This document shows, piece by piece, positions 16,826-25,739 of a stretch of DNA of 42,795 nucleotides. Numbering within the stretch: position 1 is the first letter of the stretch; every line of letters starts with the position of its first letter. Source of the DNA: Deltaproteobacteria bacterium (lineage in GTDB: Bacteria > Bdellovibrionota > UBA1018 > UBA923); contig JACPKS010000004.1 of the NCBI GenBank assembly GCA_016186905.1, positions 1 to 42,795 on the forward strand. Reading direction: 5' to 3'. A program made the position numbers and the translations under genes. The notes beneath the pieces are model-generated. The model was not told where the DNA came from, made no database searches, and was given only the letters and a program-made list of their open reading frames with translations.

Positions 16826-17751
16826 GTGAACGCAAAATCGGAAAAGCAGTTTGGTGGAACGGAAAATTCGTCGCTCCGGAAGAAGCGAAGACCAGTGTCT
16901 TCACCCACACGCTTCATTATGGCCTGGGCGCGTTCGAAGGCATCCGCTGTTACAAGACCGCCGACGGCCGGCTTGCTGTGTTTCGCCTGCGCGAGCACGT
17001 CGAGCGGTTCTTCGATTCGTGCAAAATCATCGAGCTTAAACTTCCGTTCACGCAGACCGAGCTTTTCAACGCCTGCATCGAAACCGTTCGCCGCTCGGGC
17101 CTCACCGAAGGCTGCTACTTAAGGCCTCTGGTGTACATCGGCGACGGCCCCCTGGGCGTTTTCCCTGGGTTCAATCCTCCGGTCGAGGTCGCCATCATGA
17201 CGTGGTTCTGGGGCGCGTACCTGGGCCAGGAGGCCAAGGAAAAAGGCGCGCGCGTCAAGATCTCAAGCTTTTCGCGCGGGCACGTCAACTCGGCCATGAG
17301 CAAAGGAAAGATTTCCGGGCAGTACATCACCGGCATCCTCGCCAAACTTGAAGTCAAGCGCGCCGGCTATGACGAGGCGCTGCTGCTCGACACCGACGGT
17401 TATGTCGCCGAGGGAAGCGGCGAGAACATTTTCATCGTCAAGGGAAAGACGATCAAGACCACGTCGCTTACGTCGATCTTAAACGGCATCACCCGCGCGA
17501 CGATCATCGAGTTCGCGCGCGAGGAAGGTTATGAGGTCATCGAAGAGCGTTTCACCCGCGATGAGCTCTACTGCGCTTCGGAAGCCTTCTTTACGGGCAC
17601 CGCGGCCGAAATCACGCCGATCCGCGAAGTCGATAACCGCGCTCTTGGCGATGGATGCCCCGGCCCGGTCACGCAGAAGCTCTGGGCCCGCTACTCCGAC
17701 GCCATCTTCGGAAGAGACCTCCGCCGCAAAGAATGGCTGACGTACGTCTAA
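16822..17751 (+). CDS. ilvE: Branched-chain amino-acid aminotransferase
   Basis: This fold-type IV PLP enzyme moves the amino group between Leu/Ile/Val and 2-oxoglutarate. It has 309 residues with HYGLGAFEGIR near 36, GCYLRPLVY, the PLP lysine in SKGKISGQYI, EGSGENIFIV, LNGITRATI and FFTGTAAEITPI. GGGAGAG lies before the ATG, which overlaps the previous stop by four bases. It could feed the isovaleryl-type acyl-CoA dehydrogenase pathway, but that link is inference. Confidence 0.95.
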   Translation: MSERKIGKAVWWNGKFVAPEEAKTSVFTHTLHYGLGAFEGIRCYKTADGRLAVFRLREHVERFFDSCKIIELKLPFTQTELFNACIETVRRSGLTEGCYLRPLVYIGDGPLGVFPGFNPPVEVAIMTWFWGAYLGQEAKEKGARVKISSFSRGHVNSAMSKGKISGQYITGILAKLEVKRAGYDEALLLDTDGYVAEGSGENIFIVKGKTIKTTSLTSILNGITRATIIEFAREEGYEVIEERFTRDELYCASEAFFTGTAAEITPIREVDNRALGDGCPGPVTQKLWARYSDAIFGRDLRRKEWLTYV

Positions 17752-17877
17752 AGATGTGATCGCGGCCGGTTCGCTACGAAGCTTATTTTTCGTTTAGACG
17801 ACTTGTGTAAGGCGCTGCGCGCCTACGCTCCGCTTGCTGGCTCGTAAACTCGCTGGCGCAAGCTCGCTCATCCGCAT

Positions 17878-17915
17878 CGCGATCAAAACGCGACACCTGT
17901 CGCGTTTTGATCGCG
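17878..17915. repeat. 38-bp near-perfect palindrome between convergent genes
   Basis: Two 18-bp arms, CGCGATCAAAACGCGACA and its complement, are separated by CC. It lies in the 170-base gap between ilvE (+) and the cyclic-nucleotide-binding gene (-), six bases before the latter's stop. No T-run follows on either strand, though the arm carries internal TTTT. It could stop both transcripts as a bidirectional hairpin or be a REP-like element. Confidence 0.55.
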
Positions 17916-17921
17916 CTTGCG

Positions 17922-18323
17922 CTAATCCCAGCGCTTGAATTCGTCGCTCACGGCAGCATCGACGATCCCGTTTCTCTTCACGAGGTCATCGGCATCGCGC
18001 ACGCGTTGGGCGATCGATCGGATCAGCACAAGAAGCCAGCTCGGGAGCTTGCTCATTTCTTTTTCGAGCTTCGGCTTGTCGAATTTGAGGAGCTTGCAGT
18101 CGGTCGCCGTTTCCGCCGTCGCCGAGCGCGGCTGGCCGTCAAAAAACGACATCTCGCCGACGAACTGGCCGGAATGCACGAGGCCCAGAGGAAGCAGCTT
18201 GTCATCGTTGGAGGTCTTGTAGATTTTTACTACACCTTCGCGGACGACGTACATGTCCTGGGTCTTGTCGCCTTCCTTGAACAGGACCGTGCCTTTTTTG
18301 GCTTCGATAATCAGCTCTTCCAT
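17922..18323 (-). CDS. Stand-alone cyclic nucleotide-binding domain protein
   Basis: The protein has 133 residues and is essentially one CRP-type beta-roll. The phosphate-binding cassette is intact (GEMSFFDGQPRSATAE, with the Glu and Arg that hold the cyclic nucleotide). There is no DNA-binding helix-turn-helix and no kinase or channel domain, only a short helical tail. It may act as a small partner or sensor. GGGGAGG precedes the ATG. It follows tig by 36 bases on the same strand and could share its transcript. Confidence 0.88.
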   Translation of the reverse strand: MEELIIEAKKGTVLFKEGDKTQDMYVVREGVVKIYKTSNDDKLLPLGLVHSGQFVGEMSFFDGQPRSATAETATDCKLLKFDKPKLEKEMSKLPSWLLVLIRSIAQRVRDADDLVKRNGIVDAAVSDEFKRWD

Positions 18324-18359
18324 TCGGGCGCCTCCCCACCTTTTATTCTATTCTACTCC

Positions 18360-19658
18360 TTATTTTTCCAGAGACACCTTTACCTTTTCAATAAGGAAAT
18401 CAAATGTCTTTTCTTCTTTAAGGCGAAAGCGCAGTTCTCGCCGGGCGTTCTCATTGTCAAAGAATTTTTTTACCTCGGCCAGATCCACCTTCTCAGCCTC
18501 CGCGATTTTCGCGTACTCGCGCTCCAAGTCGGCATCTTCGACCTTTAAGTCGTTGTCCAACGCGATCTTGTCGAGCAGAAGCGTTGCTCGAACCTGCTTC
18601 TCGGCGCGGCTCTTTAAATTTTCTTGGTTTTTCTCGAGGTATTCGCGAACCATCTTCTCGGTATAACCCTGCTGCAAAAGCGCGCGGGCGTTTTCGCGGA
18701 TGAGGTGGTCGAACTGCGTGTCGAGAAAATGCGATGGAATCTCGATCTTGTTCGCTTCGATGAGCGCTTCGATGAGACGTTCCTTGAGCGTGTTTCTCGC
18801 CTTGCGCTCAGCCGCACTCGTCATGTCAGCGGCCACCTTCTTGCGAAGCTCGGCGACCGTATCGGCCTTAAAGCGCTGCGCAAGCTCGTCGTTGAGCTCC
18901 GGAAGGTTCTCTTTCTTGAACTCGTGAAGCGTCACCTCGAACTCCGCGTTCTTTCCGGCGTGAGTGACCGTGAACTTGCGGGTTTCGCCTTTTTTCATCC
19001 CGAGGATGTTTTTCTCGAAACCATCGACGTACTGACCCGCACCCACTTTGAGCAACCGATTAGCGCCCTTCAGGCTCTCGTCGGCTTTGCCCTCGATGGT
19101 TCCGCTGTAGGTAAGCTGAACGAGATCCCCGTCTTTCAAGGGGCCCTCGCGTCCTTCATCTGGCGCGATCTCGGCCTGCGCGCGCCTCAAGTTTTCGATG
19201 GCGTTCTTGACGTCCTCGTCCCTCACGTCCGAGGAGGGGCGCGCGACTTTGATTTTCGAAAGATCCGCGACCTTGATCTCAGGCAGAATTTCCACGCTTG
19301 CGATGAACGTCAGCGCTTCGCCTTCGGTAAGCCCCGCTCCCGACTTCGCCTCGATCTTGGGATTGCCGATCGGGTTGATCTTATTCTCTTCGATCGCGCG
19401 GCTGTAGCTGTCTTGAACGACCTTCGAGAAAACATCGGATTTGACCTCTCCCAAGTAGTGTTTTTTAAGGATCGGGAGGGGCACTTTGCCCGGGCGAAAT
19501 CCTTTTATTTTCGCGGTCTTCTGAAGCGTCTCGAACTGTTTTTCAATGTAGGCCTGAATCGAGTCAGGCTTCACCGAAATCGTGAGTTCTCGAACGATGG
19601 CTGACTTGTTCTCGACCTTGCAATCAAAATTCAAAACTGAGTTCTGCATAGTGCGCAT
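18360..19658 (-). CDS. tig: Trigger factor (ribosome-bound chaperone)
   Basis: Trigger factor meets nascent chains at the ribosome exit. The protein has 432 residues: an N-terminal ribosome-binding domain with GFRPGKVP (the signature is GFRxGKxP), an FKBP-like prolyl isomerase domain (GDLVQLTYSG to YVDGFEKNILGMKKGE), and a helical C-terminal chaperone part rich in Lys/Glu. Two starts are possible (19658, 19649) and neither has a clear ribosome site. A weak promoter-like pair, TTGACG at 19683-19688 and TAGTGT at 19659-19664, would place the transcript start close to the second ATG. Confidence 0.96.
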   Translation of the reverse strand: MRTMQNSVLNFDCKVENKSAIVRELTISVKPDSIQAYIEKQFETLQKTAKIKGFRPGKVPLPILKKHYLGEVKSDVFSKVVQDSYSRAIEENKINPIGNPKIEAKSGAGLTEGEALTFIASVEILPEIKVADLSKIKVARPSSDVRDEDVKNAIENLRRAQAEIAPDEGREGPLKDGDLVQLTYSGTIEGKADESLKGANRLLKVGAGQYVDGFEKNILGMKKGETRKFTVTHAGKNAEFEVTLHEFKKENLPELNDELAQRFKADTVAELRKKVAADMTSAAERKARNTLKERLIEALIEANKIEIPSHFLDTQFDHLIRENARALLQQGYTEKMVREYLEKNQENLKSRAEKQVRATLLLDKIALDNDLKVEDADLEREYAKIAEAEKVDLAEVKKFFDNENARRELRFRLKEEKTFDFLIEKVKVSLEK

Positions 19659-19709
19659 ACACTAGTCAATGTGGACGGTCGACGTCAAGTAAAAGACCGC
19701 CGTACGGGG

Positions 19710-20480
19710 CTAGTAACGAATGTCCCAGAGCCAAAGCCCGTGCGCCGGCGCGGTCACGCCGGTGCGGCTCCGTTCGCCGGTTTTGAGCAGCTCGGGGATG
19801 AGCTCGGGCGATGCCCTGCCCCCGCCGATCTTAACGAGGGTGCCGACGATTCCGCGGACCATCTGCTTTAAGAATCCGTTTCCCACGATGCGAAAGGCCA
19901 TCAGACGCGTTTCCGAAAAGCCCGCCGTGCGAATCTCTTCCCAACGCGCTTCGAAAATCTCGCGCACGGTGGTCTTAACGCCGCTGTCGGAGGCGCAAAA
20001 CGCGCGAAAGTCGTGGCGACCGGCAAGGTGGCCAGCGGCCGCGTTCATCGCGGCCCAGTTAAGCGGCAGGCGCAGGTGCCAGGCATACGCGCGAAGATGC
20101 GGCCACTGCACGGGGTTCGGGTCAATGAAGTAAACGTACATTTTTCTTCGAACGTCTCTCTGCGCGTGAAATCCAGCCGCGGCCCGCTCGATGCGCCAAA
20201 CGCGAATGGAAGGAGGAAGAAGGCTGTTCAAAGCGTTGGTGAGGCGCGCCTCCGGCATCTTCGCGGCAAACGCAGCCGGCACGTCGGCATGCGCCACCTG
20301 CGTGCGGGCATGAACGCCCGTGTCGGTGCGCCCGGAAGAATGCACGTGAACCCGCGTGTTCGCGATGCGCGAGAAGCGGCTCTCAAACGTTTCCTGGATC
20401 GTGGCTCCAGTGTTCTTCTGGCGTTGCCATCCATTAAACTTCGAACCGTCGTATGAGAAGAAAAGTTTCAGGCGGATCAT
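19710..20480 (-). CDS. truA: tRNA pseudouridine(38-40) synthase
   Basis: TruA converts U38-40 in tRNA anticodon arms to pseudouridine. It has 256 residues. The catalytic Asp lies in SSGRTDTGVHA; other blocks are YDGSKFNGWQRQ near the start and NGFLKQMVRGIVGTL near 210. It is the last gene of the pssA-asd-CFI/barrel-truA operon, starting 15 bases after the stop of the fusion protein. Confidence 0.96.
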   Translation of the reverse strand: MIRLKLFFSYDGSKFNGWQRQKNTGATIQETFESRFSRIANTRVHVHSSGRTDTGVHARTQVAHADVPAAFAAKMPEARLTNALNSLLPPSIRVWRIERAAAGFHAQRDVRRKMYVYFIDPNPVQWPHLRAYAWHLRLPLNWAAMNAAAGHLAGRHDFRAFCASDSGVKTTVREIFEARWEEIRTAGFSETRLMAFRIVGNGFLKQMVRGIVGTLVKIGGGRASPELIPELLKTGERSRTGVTAPAHGLWLWDIRY

Positions 20481-20495
20481 TGCCGTAAAGCAGGT

Positions 20496-22727
20496 TTAGA
20501 TCTCAAACGTAAGCCCGGCGTAGGTCGCGTCGTAGTCGAAGGCGAACGGGCCGGTCTTCGTACGAAGGCTTTCTCTCTGAAGCGACAGGTAGGTATGCAA
20601 GATGCCGCTCGATTGGTACTGATCCCACGCGCTCCGGCGTCCGAGCCAATCCATGTTCAGCGCCACGCCGAACACCGTCATGTTGCCCGTCGCGATGGCG
20701 CGGCGGGTGGGATGACCGTCGTCGCGCATCTCCATGACGGGAATCCCGGCAAGCGAATATTGCGCGAACGGCACGATGAATCGGCCCACGATCAATCGAT
20801 AAGAGAGCCCCGCCGTGACGGGAACCGCGTAGAAATTGAAAATCGTATCGTCGCTCGTGGAACCGAACCTCGTGAAGACGCCCTTCCCTTTCAGCGCGAT
20901 GAGGTTCAAGTGAAAAACGGGGCCGATCGCGCCGGCCAGCCAGTGGCGAAAAACCTGGCGCTCGTAGAAGAGGTCGACTCCGATCGCGTACTTGTCGCTT
21001 GGCGTGTAAACCGCGTCAAACGAGTTGGCCTGAAGCTTATCCGAAGTGACGTGAAAGCTGTTGGAGGTGACGATCGAAAGCCCCGCCGCTTGGTTGACGG
21101 TCTTTCGATACTTCGGCTCAAGCTTCCTCCCCGCCTTGAGCGACTCAATATAGGGCTGAACGAGGGCCGGATCCTTGAGCGTCTGCCGGGATACGGTCTG
21201 GTCGGTCGCCCCGGTCGAAGTCGCAGCCGGCGCGGAAGCCGCCGGAACAGATTCCTGCGGCATGGGAAATTCTTCGCTGGAGGCCCTCGCGTTCGAAGCA
21301 AATACGACCATCGCCACCGTCGCGATGAGCATCGCCGCGACCGCACTCCTGCGCCTGCGGCGCAAAAATAAAAATGCCGCCGCGAGAATCAGCGTGATCG
21401 CCGCAAGAGCGGCATGGTGCGCCAAAGCCCAAAGCGCCGCGTGCGCCAATCCCAAAACCGGAATGAGCGCGGCGCGAACGGCCGCGCGCGCCGCGGGTCT
21501 GTACCAGAGCCAGTGCGCGGCTTGCGGGCTCCAAGAGTAGTACCACTTCACGAACGCGCGGCCAGACGCGTGATTGAGCAATACGCGGTCGCGAAACGCC
21601 CTGAGCGCATCGAGTCGCGGATCGAGATCGGTGCCATACGCCGCCGTCGCGACGAAACACGTCGAGCGGTTCAGAAACCCGTCGATCTGCGAAGGTGTCG
21701 CGCATTGCCTGGATGCGGTCAGTGGGTTGGGCACGGTGGAGATGAATCCCGCGTTACTGACGTAGCCGATCGAAAAACAATAGGTCTGTTCGTTGGAAAG
21801 GCCGTCGATGTTATACTCAGCGCTTCCCAATGAGCCGATAAATTCACGAGCGACCTCAGCACTTACCCCTGGGCTTGAGCCGCTGCGGTCGGCGAAAACC
21901 ACGACCGACTTGAGCAAAGTCGGATCAGTGGGCGCGGTACTTTCGTTTTTGACTTTCACGCGCTCGTCACCGGGGGTGAGCGTAAACGCAAGCGTGGGAT
22001 AGGCCACGGTGTTTGAGGTCGTTCCTGGCGGGCAATTCGCGAGCGTGATTTTGACCTCAGTGGAATCATCGTCGCTGGCTGAATTCATATCCGAGACGGA
22101 GCGCACGAGACCAATAACAATGTTGAGTGTCGTAAGCGTTGTGCCGGCGGCTTCCTGGCAGTCGGGGTTTCCCCCTCCTTCCGCGTCTAGGGTCGTGCAA
22201 TATCCGTCCTTGGTGGTGGCAGACACCGTAACGTTCTTGAGGCTGATTCCGACTCGTTTCGTGGCACCCTCAGTCAGGCCATAGGCGATCCGGGTTGAAT
22301 CGGTCGTATTGTAATACGCGGCGCCGTCGCCGGAGATCAGCGCGATACCGGCGGAATTATTTTTAACCTCCGCACGGATCGAAATGTCGTCGCTATTAGT
22401 CGGCGCAACGCTGTTGTTGATCGAAGCAAGCGTCTTGGTTGGAGTAATGTCGAAGTAAAACGCGCTTGAAGCCGACGCCGGATCGAGCTTCGTAAGCGTC
22501 GTGGGATAAGTATTCGCGGACACGCAGGCGCTATTTCCCGCGATGTTTGCCAGGACGGGAAAGAAAAACGTGGTGAGATCCACCGCGGAAGAGGTTGTCG
22601 TAGCCGCATTGATCGCCTTGACCGTCACGGCCGAAGCCGTCGTCGCCCATCCCAGCGCAAGTGTGCCGGCAGCCAGAAGCGCGACGGCGCCGGAAATGCC
22701 TACGAGGCTCTTTCGCGCGCGCATCAA
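20496..22727 (-). CDS. CFI-box protein fused to an outer-membrane-barrel-like domain
   Basis: The 743-residue protein has unusual order. Residues 1-33 are a signal peptide ending TASA. Residues 34-350 are Thr/Ser/Asn-rich beta structure with few cysteines, Fn3-like near the end (NEQTYCFSIGYVSNAG). Residues 357-426 match the CFI-box C-terminal domain (CFVATAAYGTDLDPRLDALR, then FRD, NHASGRAFVKWYY, SPQAAHWL). Residues about 437-455 are hydrophobic and followed by RRRRR. Residues 461-482 look like a second signal peptide (hydrophobic core, ASNARA). The final 260 residues read like an outer-membrane barrel (VFHLNLIAL, FAQYSLAGIPV, ATYAGLTFEI). CFI-box domains normally end a protein, so this looks like two exported proteins joined in one frame. 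Its ATG overlaps the asd stop and truA follows. Confidence 0.75.
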   Translation of the reverse strand: MMRARKSLVGISGAVALLAAGTLALGWATTASAVTVKAINAATTTSSAVDLTTFFFPVLANIAGNSACVSANTYPTTLTKLDPASASSAFYFDITPTKTLASINNSVAPTNSDDISIRAEVKNNSAGIALISGDGAAYYNTTDSTRIAYGLTEGATKRVGISLKNVTVSATTKDGYCTTLDAEGGGNPDCQEAAGTTLTTLNIVIGLVRSVSDMNSASDDDSTEVKITLANCPPGTTSNTVAYPTLAFTLTPGDERVKVKNESTAPTDPTLLKSVVVFADRSGSSPGVSAEVAREFIGSLGSAEYNIDGLSNEQTYCFSIGYVSNAGFISTVPNPLTASRQCATPSQIDGFLNRSTCFVATAAYGTDLDPRLDALRAFRDRVLLNHASGRAFVKWYYSWSPQAAHWLWYRPAARAAVRAALIPVLGLAHAALWALAHHAALAAITLILAAAFLFLRRRRRSAVAAMLIATVAMVVFASNARASSEEFPMPQESVPAASAPAATSTGATDQTVSRQTLKDPALVQPYIESLKAGRKLEPKYRKTVNQAAGLSIVTSNSFHVTSDKLQANSFDAVYTPSDKYAIGVDLFYERQVFRHWLAGAIGPVFHLNLIALKGKGVFTRFGSTSDDTIFNFYAVPVTAGLSYRLIVGRFIVPFAQYSLAGIPVMEMRDDGHPTRRAIATGNMTVFGVALNMDWLGRRSAWDQYQSSGILHTYLSLQRESLRTKTGPFAFDYDATYAGLTFEI

Positions 22728-23758
22728 GATTTCAGCACCTCCGCGACTTTTTCGGCGATCTGAACCGCGTTGAGCGCCGCACCTTTTCTAAGATTGTCGG
22801 CAACAATCCAAAGCAGAAGTCCGTGCTTGCCCTCCTCAAGCGAAGGATCGGGCCGGACGCGTCCGACGAGCACCTCGTCTTTTCCCGAAGCGTCGGTCGC
22901 AAGCGGGTAGCGGCTGCTCGCTGGATCATCCACGACACGAACACCAGGCATTTTTGCAAGCACCGCGCGCGCCTCATCTGGAGTCACGGGCTTCGCGGTC
23001 TCGATGCTCACCGACTCGGAATGGCCGTTCACGACCGGAACGCGCACGCAGGTGGCGCTCACGCGAATCGAGTCGTCGCCCAGGATTTTTCGCGTCTCGT
23101 TCATGACCTTGTGCTCCTCGCCCGTAAACCCTTCCTCCTCGAAAACATCCACGTGCGGAATGCAGTTGAACGCGATCGGGTGCGGAAACTGCCGCACCTC
23201 GGGCGGACGGCCCGCCAGCACGTCCTCGGCCTGGAAAAGAAATTCGTCGATTCCCTTTTGCCCCTTGCCCGAAACGGCCTGGTAGCTCGAAAGCACGACG
23301 CGTTTCAACCCGAACGCGTCTTGAAGAGGTTTCAGCGCCATCACCATCTGCGCGGTCGTGCAGTTGGGGTTGGCGATCAGGCGTTTCGCCATTTTTTTCC
23401 GGATGAGCGCGCCGTTGATCTCGGGCACGACGAGCGGCACGTCCGCGTGCATGCGGAAGTGGCTCGAGTTGTCGATCACGAACGCTCCCGCCTCGAGCGC
23501 CCTGGGAACGAACTGGCGGCTCACCTGCCCTGAAGCCGCGAAGAAGACGATATCCAGGTCCTTGAAAGTCTCTTCCGCCATGAGCTCTTCGGCGACGAGC
23601 GTGCCGCCGCGAAACGGGATGTGACTCCCACGTCCGATCGCGGAAGAAAACGGCCTCACGCTCGCGACCCGAAACTCGCGGCTCTCCAGGATTTTCAAAA
23701 CTTCGCGCCCGACCGCGCCCGTGGCCCCGACGATCCCCGTCCGGAATCCCTCGCTCAC
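22724..23758 (-). CDS. asd: Aspartate-semialdehyde dehydrogenase
   Basis: Asd reduces aspartyl phosphate to the semialdehyde, on the way to lysine/diaminopimelate, threonine and methionine. The 344 residues carry the NADP loop GATGAVGRE (near 11), FFAASGQVS, VIDNSSHFRM, the catalytic cysteine in NPNCTTAQ near 133, SSYQAVSGKG, and the late EEHKVMNETRKIL. Its ATG overlaps the pssA stop, and its own stop overlaps the start of the CFI-box fusion gene, so translation is coupled on both sides. Confidence 0.96.
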   Translation of the reverse strand: MSEGFRTGIVGATGAVGREVLKILESREFRVASVRPFSSAIGRGSHIPFRGGTLVAEELMAEETFKDLDIVFFAASGQVSRQFVPRALEAGAFVIDNSSHFRMHADVPLVVPEINGALIRKKMAKRLIANPNCTTAQMVMALKPLQDAFGLKRVVLSSYQAVSGKGQKGIDEFLFQAEDVLAGRPPEVRQFPHPIAFNCIPHVDVFEEEGFTGEEHKVMNETRKILGDDSIRVSATCVRVPVVNGHSESVSIETAKPVTPDEARAVLAKMPGVRVVDDPASSRYPLATDASGKDEVLVGRVRPDPSLEEGKHGLLLWIVADNLRKGAALNAVQIAEKVAEVLKS

Positions 23759-24492
23759 AAGTGATCTCCGAACAATGTGGGCTGCTCCGGCGCGTCTTTT
23801 TTTCCGAAAGCCCAGCAGTAGGCGCCGTGAAGAAAGCCCAGCACGATGTAGAGGTAAACGTATGCGAAGAGCGCGACCTCGGGCTTGAGCGCGATCGTGA
23901 GAAGAATCACGATCCCCGCGGCGAGCACCAGGAACGCGTTCTCGCGCTTGATGCGAAACTCCTTGAACGACGGAAAGCGGATCGTGCTGATCATGAGCAC
24001 GCCGAGGAAAAGCAGCAATCCAAGAACGAGATCGTCTTGGGCGGAGCCAAGGGGAATTTCGTTGGAGAAAATGATGAGTGTCGCGATTCCGGCCGCCGCG
24101 ATGGGGCTGGGCAGGCCTTGAAAATATTTTTTCGGCACGACTTCGGTGAAGACGTTGAAACGCGCGAGCCTCAGCGCCGCGCCGATGAGGTAGATGAACG
24201 CCACGAGCCAGCCCATCCGCCCCCAGGGCTTAAGGCACCAGAGGTACGAGACCATCGCCGGCGCCATCCCAAACGAGATGAGATCCGAGAGCGAGTCGTA
24301 CTCAACACCGAACCTGCTCGTTGCTCTCGTCAAGCGCGCGATGCGGCCGTCCATGAGGTCAAACACCATCGCGACGATGATCAGCCACGCGGCGTTGAGA
24401 TAGCTGCCCTGGATCGCCGAAACGATCGCGTTGAACCCGCAAAACATGTTCGCGGTCGTGACGAGATTGGGCAGGATGTAAACTTTCTTCAT
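23755..24492 (-). CDS. pssA: CDP-diacylglycerol-serine O-phosphatidyltransferase
   Basis: PssA makes phosphatidylserine, precursor of phosphatidylethanolamine. The 245-residue membrane protein has several hydrophobic spans. The CDP-alcohol phosphotransferase motif DG-AR-G-D-D is visible in DLMDGRIARLTRATSRFGVEY followed by DSLSD near residues 46-71. It is first of the operon with asd. A palindrome GTGCATGATGCAC lies 24 bases before the ATG. Confidence 0.93.
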   Translation of the reverse strand: MKKVYILPNLVTTANMFCGFNAIVSAIQGSYLNAAWLIIVAMVFDLMDGRIARLTRATSRFGVEYDSLSDLISFGMAPAMVSYLWCLKPWGRMGWLVAFIYLIGAALRLARFNVFTEVVPKKYFQGLPSPIAAAGIATLIIFSNEIPLGSAQDDLVLGLLLFLGVLMISTIRFPSFKEFRIKRENAFLVLAAGIVILLTIALKPEVALFAYVYLYIVLGFLHGAYCWAFGKKDAPEQPTLFGDHL

Positions 24493-24515
24493 TGCCGATC
24501 AAGATTAACAGCGCA

Positions 24516-24528
24516 GTGCATGATGCAC
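24516..24528. promoter_or_regulatory. Short palindrome upstream of pssA
   Basis: GTGCAT, G, ATGCAC: perfect 6-bp arms, 24-36 bases before the pssA ATG on the minus strand. It could be an operator for the pssA-asd operon; the short length keeps confidence low. Confidence 0.25.
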
Positions 24529-24562
24529 AAGCTTCCGACACGACCGAGCTGGAATGCGCGCC

Positions 24563-24597
24563 TTAGACAGCGCGGCGCGGCAATAAGCCGCGTCTAA
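24563..24597. repeat. Intergenic hairpin between fic and pssA
   Basis: TTAGACAGCGCGGC pairs with GCCGCGTCTAA around a ten-base loop, with a three-base bulge. It lies after the fic stop and before pssA. No T-run follows in the minus direction, so it may slow rather than end transcription. Confidence 0.35.
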
Positions 24598-24663
24598 CGT
24601 GATGAACTTCACGCCGCGCGGTCAGTTGCGGAATTTCTTGGAATATTTGCCCGCTTGCGGGGA

Positions 24664-25731
24664 TTAGTTAGCGCCTTTTGTGCGTGGGACGACGTGCCAC
24701 TCGGCGCTGCGCCCGTGTCCAGACAGGCGCAAGACGCCTTCCGACTTCAGCTTTGACAAAACCTTCTTGATCAATTGCGAACTTACGCCAGGACATGCGG
24801 CCTGAATTTCAGCCAGATTAAACGGCACTGCCTGCCGAAGAATCGCCATGCGCGCCAGCGCGCTCTTGCCAGGGCCGGGCTTTGCCGTTTCAACACGACG
24901 TCCAAACTCTCGATATGCCTCTTTCAAAATGGAGAGAAAGTAATTGCACCACGGAATCAAGTCATGTTTGCCGGAATGCCAGTCCCGCGAGGAATCCCGC
25001 AACGTCCGATAGTATTCTTCTTTGCTTTCCTCGATCAGCCTTTCAAGGCTGACATAGCGCCCGACGGAATAACCGTGCTGATGGAGCAAGAGGGTCGTGG
25101 CCAGGCGCGATACGCGCCCGTTGCCGTCACGGAATGGATGAATACACAGAAAATCGAGAACGAAAGCCGCGACCGCGAGAAGCGGCGGCAAATCTGAATG
25201 CTCGCAGACTTCGCCGTATCTCAAGCAAAGCAGCTGCATCGCTTTTGCCGTTTCTCGCGCCGAGACGGGTCGAAAACGCACGCTTCGTTCACCGTGCGGA
25301 GAGAACTCAATGATCTCGTTGTCGCGCGCCTTCCATCGCCCGGCGTCTCCGCTTCCGCGCTGGGCCATTTCGTGAAGCTGAAGAAAGGTATCCGGCTCCA
25401 GCGGAATTTTCGCGTGCTTCTTGTGTATCCAATCGAGCGCTCGGCGATAACCCAGAACCTCTTCCTCGCTTCTGTCGCGGGGCACGGTCTTTCCGAGCAC
25501 GAGCGGCGCGAGCCGCGCCTTGGGCACCGTTACGCCTTCGATGCGGTTCGAGGATTCGGCGCTTTGGATCATGGCTTGTTCCCGCAGCGCCGTGAGAACC
25601 TCCGGCTTCTGGCGGGCCCAGAGATCTTGTTTGCCCTTTGCCTCCATGCACGTGCCCATCAGCCAGCTCGTGGACACCGGGATGGAGAGCTTCTTTAAAT
25701 GGCCAGGGCTGAAGGAATTCATATTGGTCAT
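24664..25731 (-). CDS. Fic family AMP-transferase-like protein with winged helix
   Basis: Fic proteins transfer AMP (or related groups) to hydroxyls of target proteins. The 355 residues contain the catalytic HPFRDGNGRV at 198-207, complete with His, Asp and Arg. An inhibitory motif SxxxEG lies N-terminal at 61-66 (SNRIEG), the self-inhibited class II layout. The C-terminal 70 residues (SALARMAILR, then VSSQLIKKVLSKLKSEGVLRLSG) look like a winged-helix DNA-binding domain. The gene stands alone between pssA and the OPT transporter with its own palindrome upstream, so self-regulation is plausible. The target is unknown. Confidence 0.93.
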   Translation of the reverse strand: MTNMNSFSPGHLKKLSIPVSTSWLMGTCMEAKGKQDLWARQKPEVLTALREQAMIQSAESSNRIEGVTVPKARLAPLVLGKTVPRDRSEEEVLGYRRALDWIHKKHAKIPLEPDTFLQLHEMAQRGSGDAGRWKARDNEIIEFSPHGERSVRFRPVSARETAKAMQLLCLRYGEVCEHSDLPPLLAVAAFVLDFLCIHPFRDGNGRVSRLATTLLLHQHGYSVGRYVSLERLIEESKEEYYRTLRDSSRDWHSGKHDLIPWCNYFLSILKEAYREFGRRVETAKPGPGKSALARMAILRQAVPFNLAEIQAACPGVSSQLIKKVLSKLKSEGVLRLSGHGRSAEWHVVPRTKGAN

Positions 25732-25739
25732 AGTAGCTT

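Noticed and set aside
17810..17880. Plus-strand small gene in the ilvE-CNBD gap
   Set aside because: Short open frames only, no start with a ribosome site; GC-rich repeat-like words explain the open frame.
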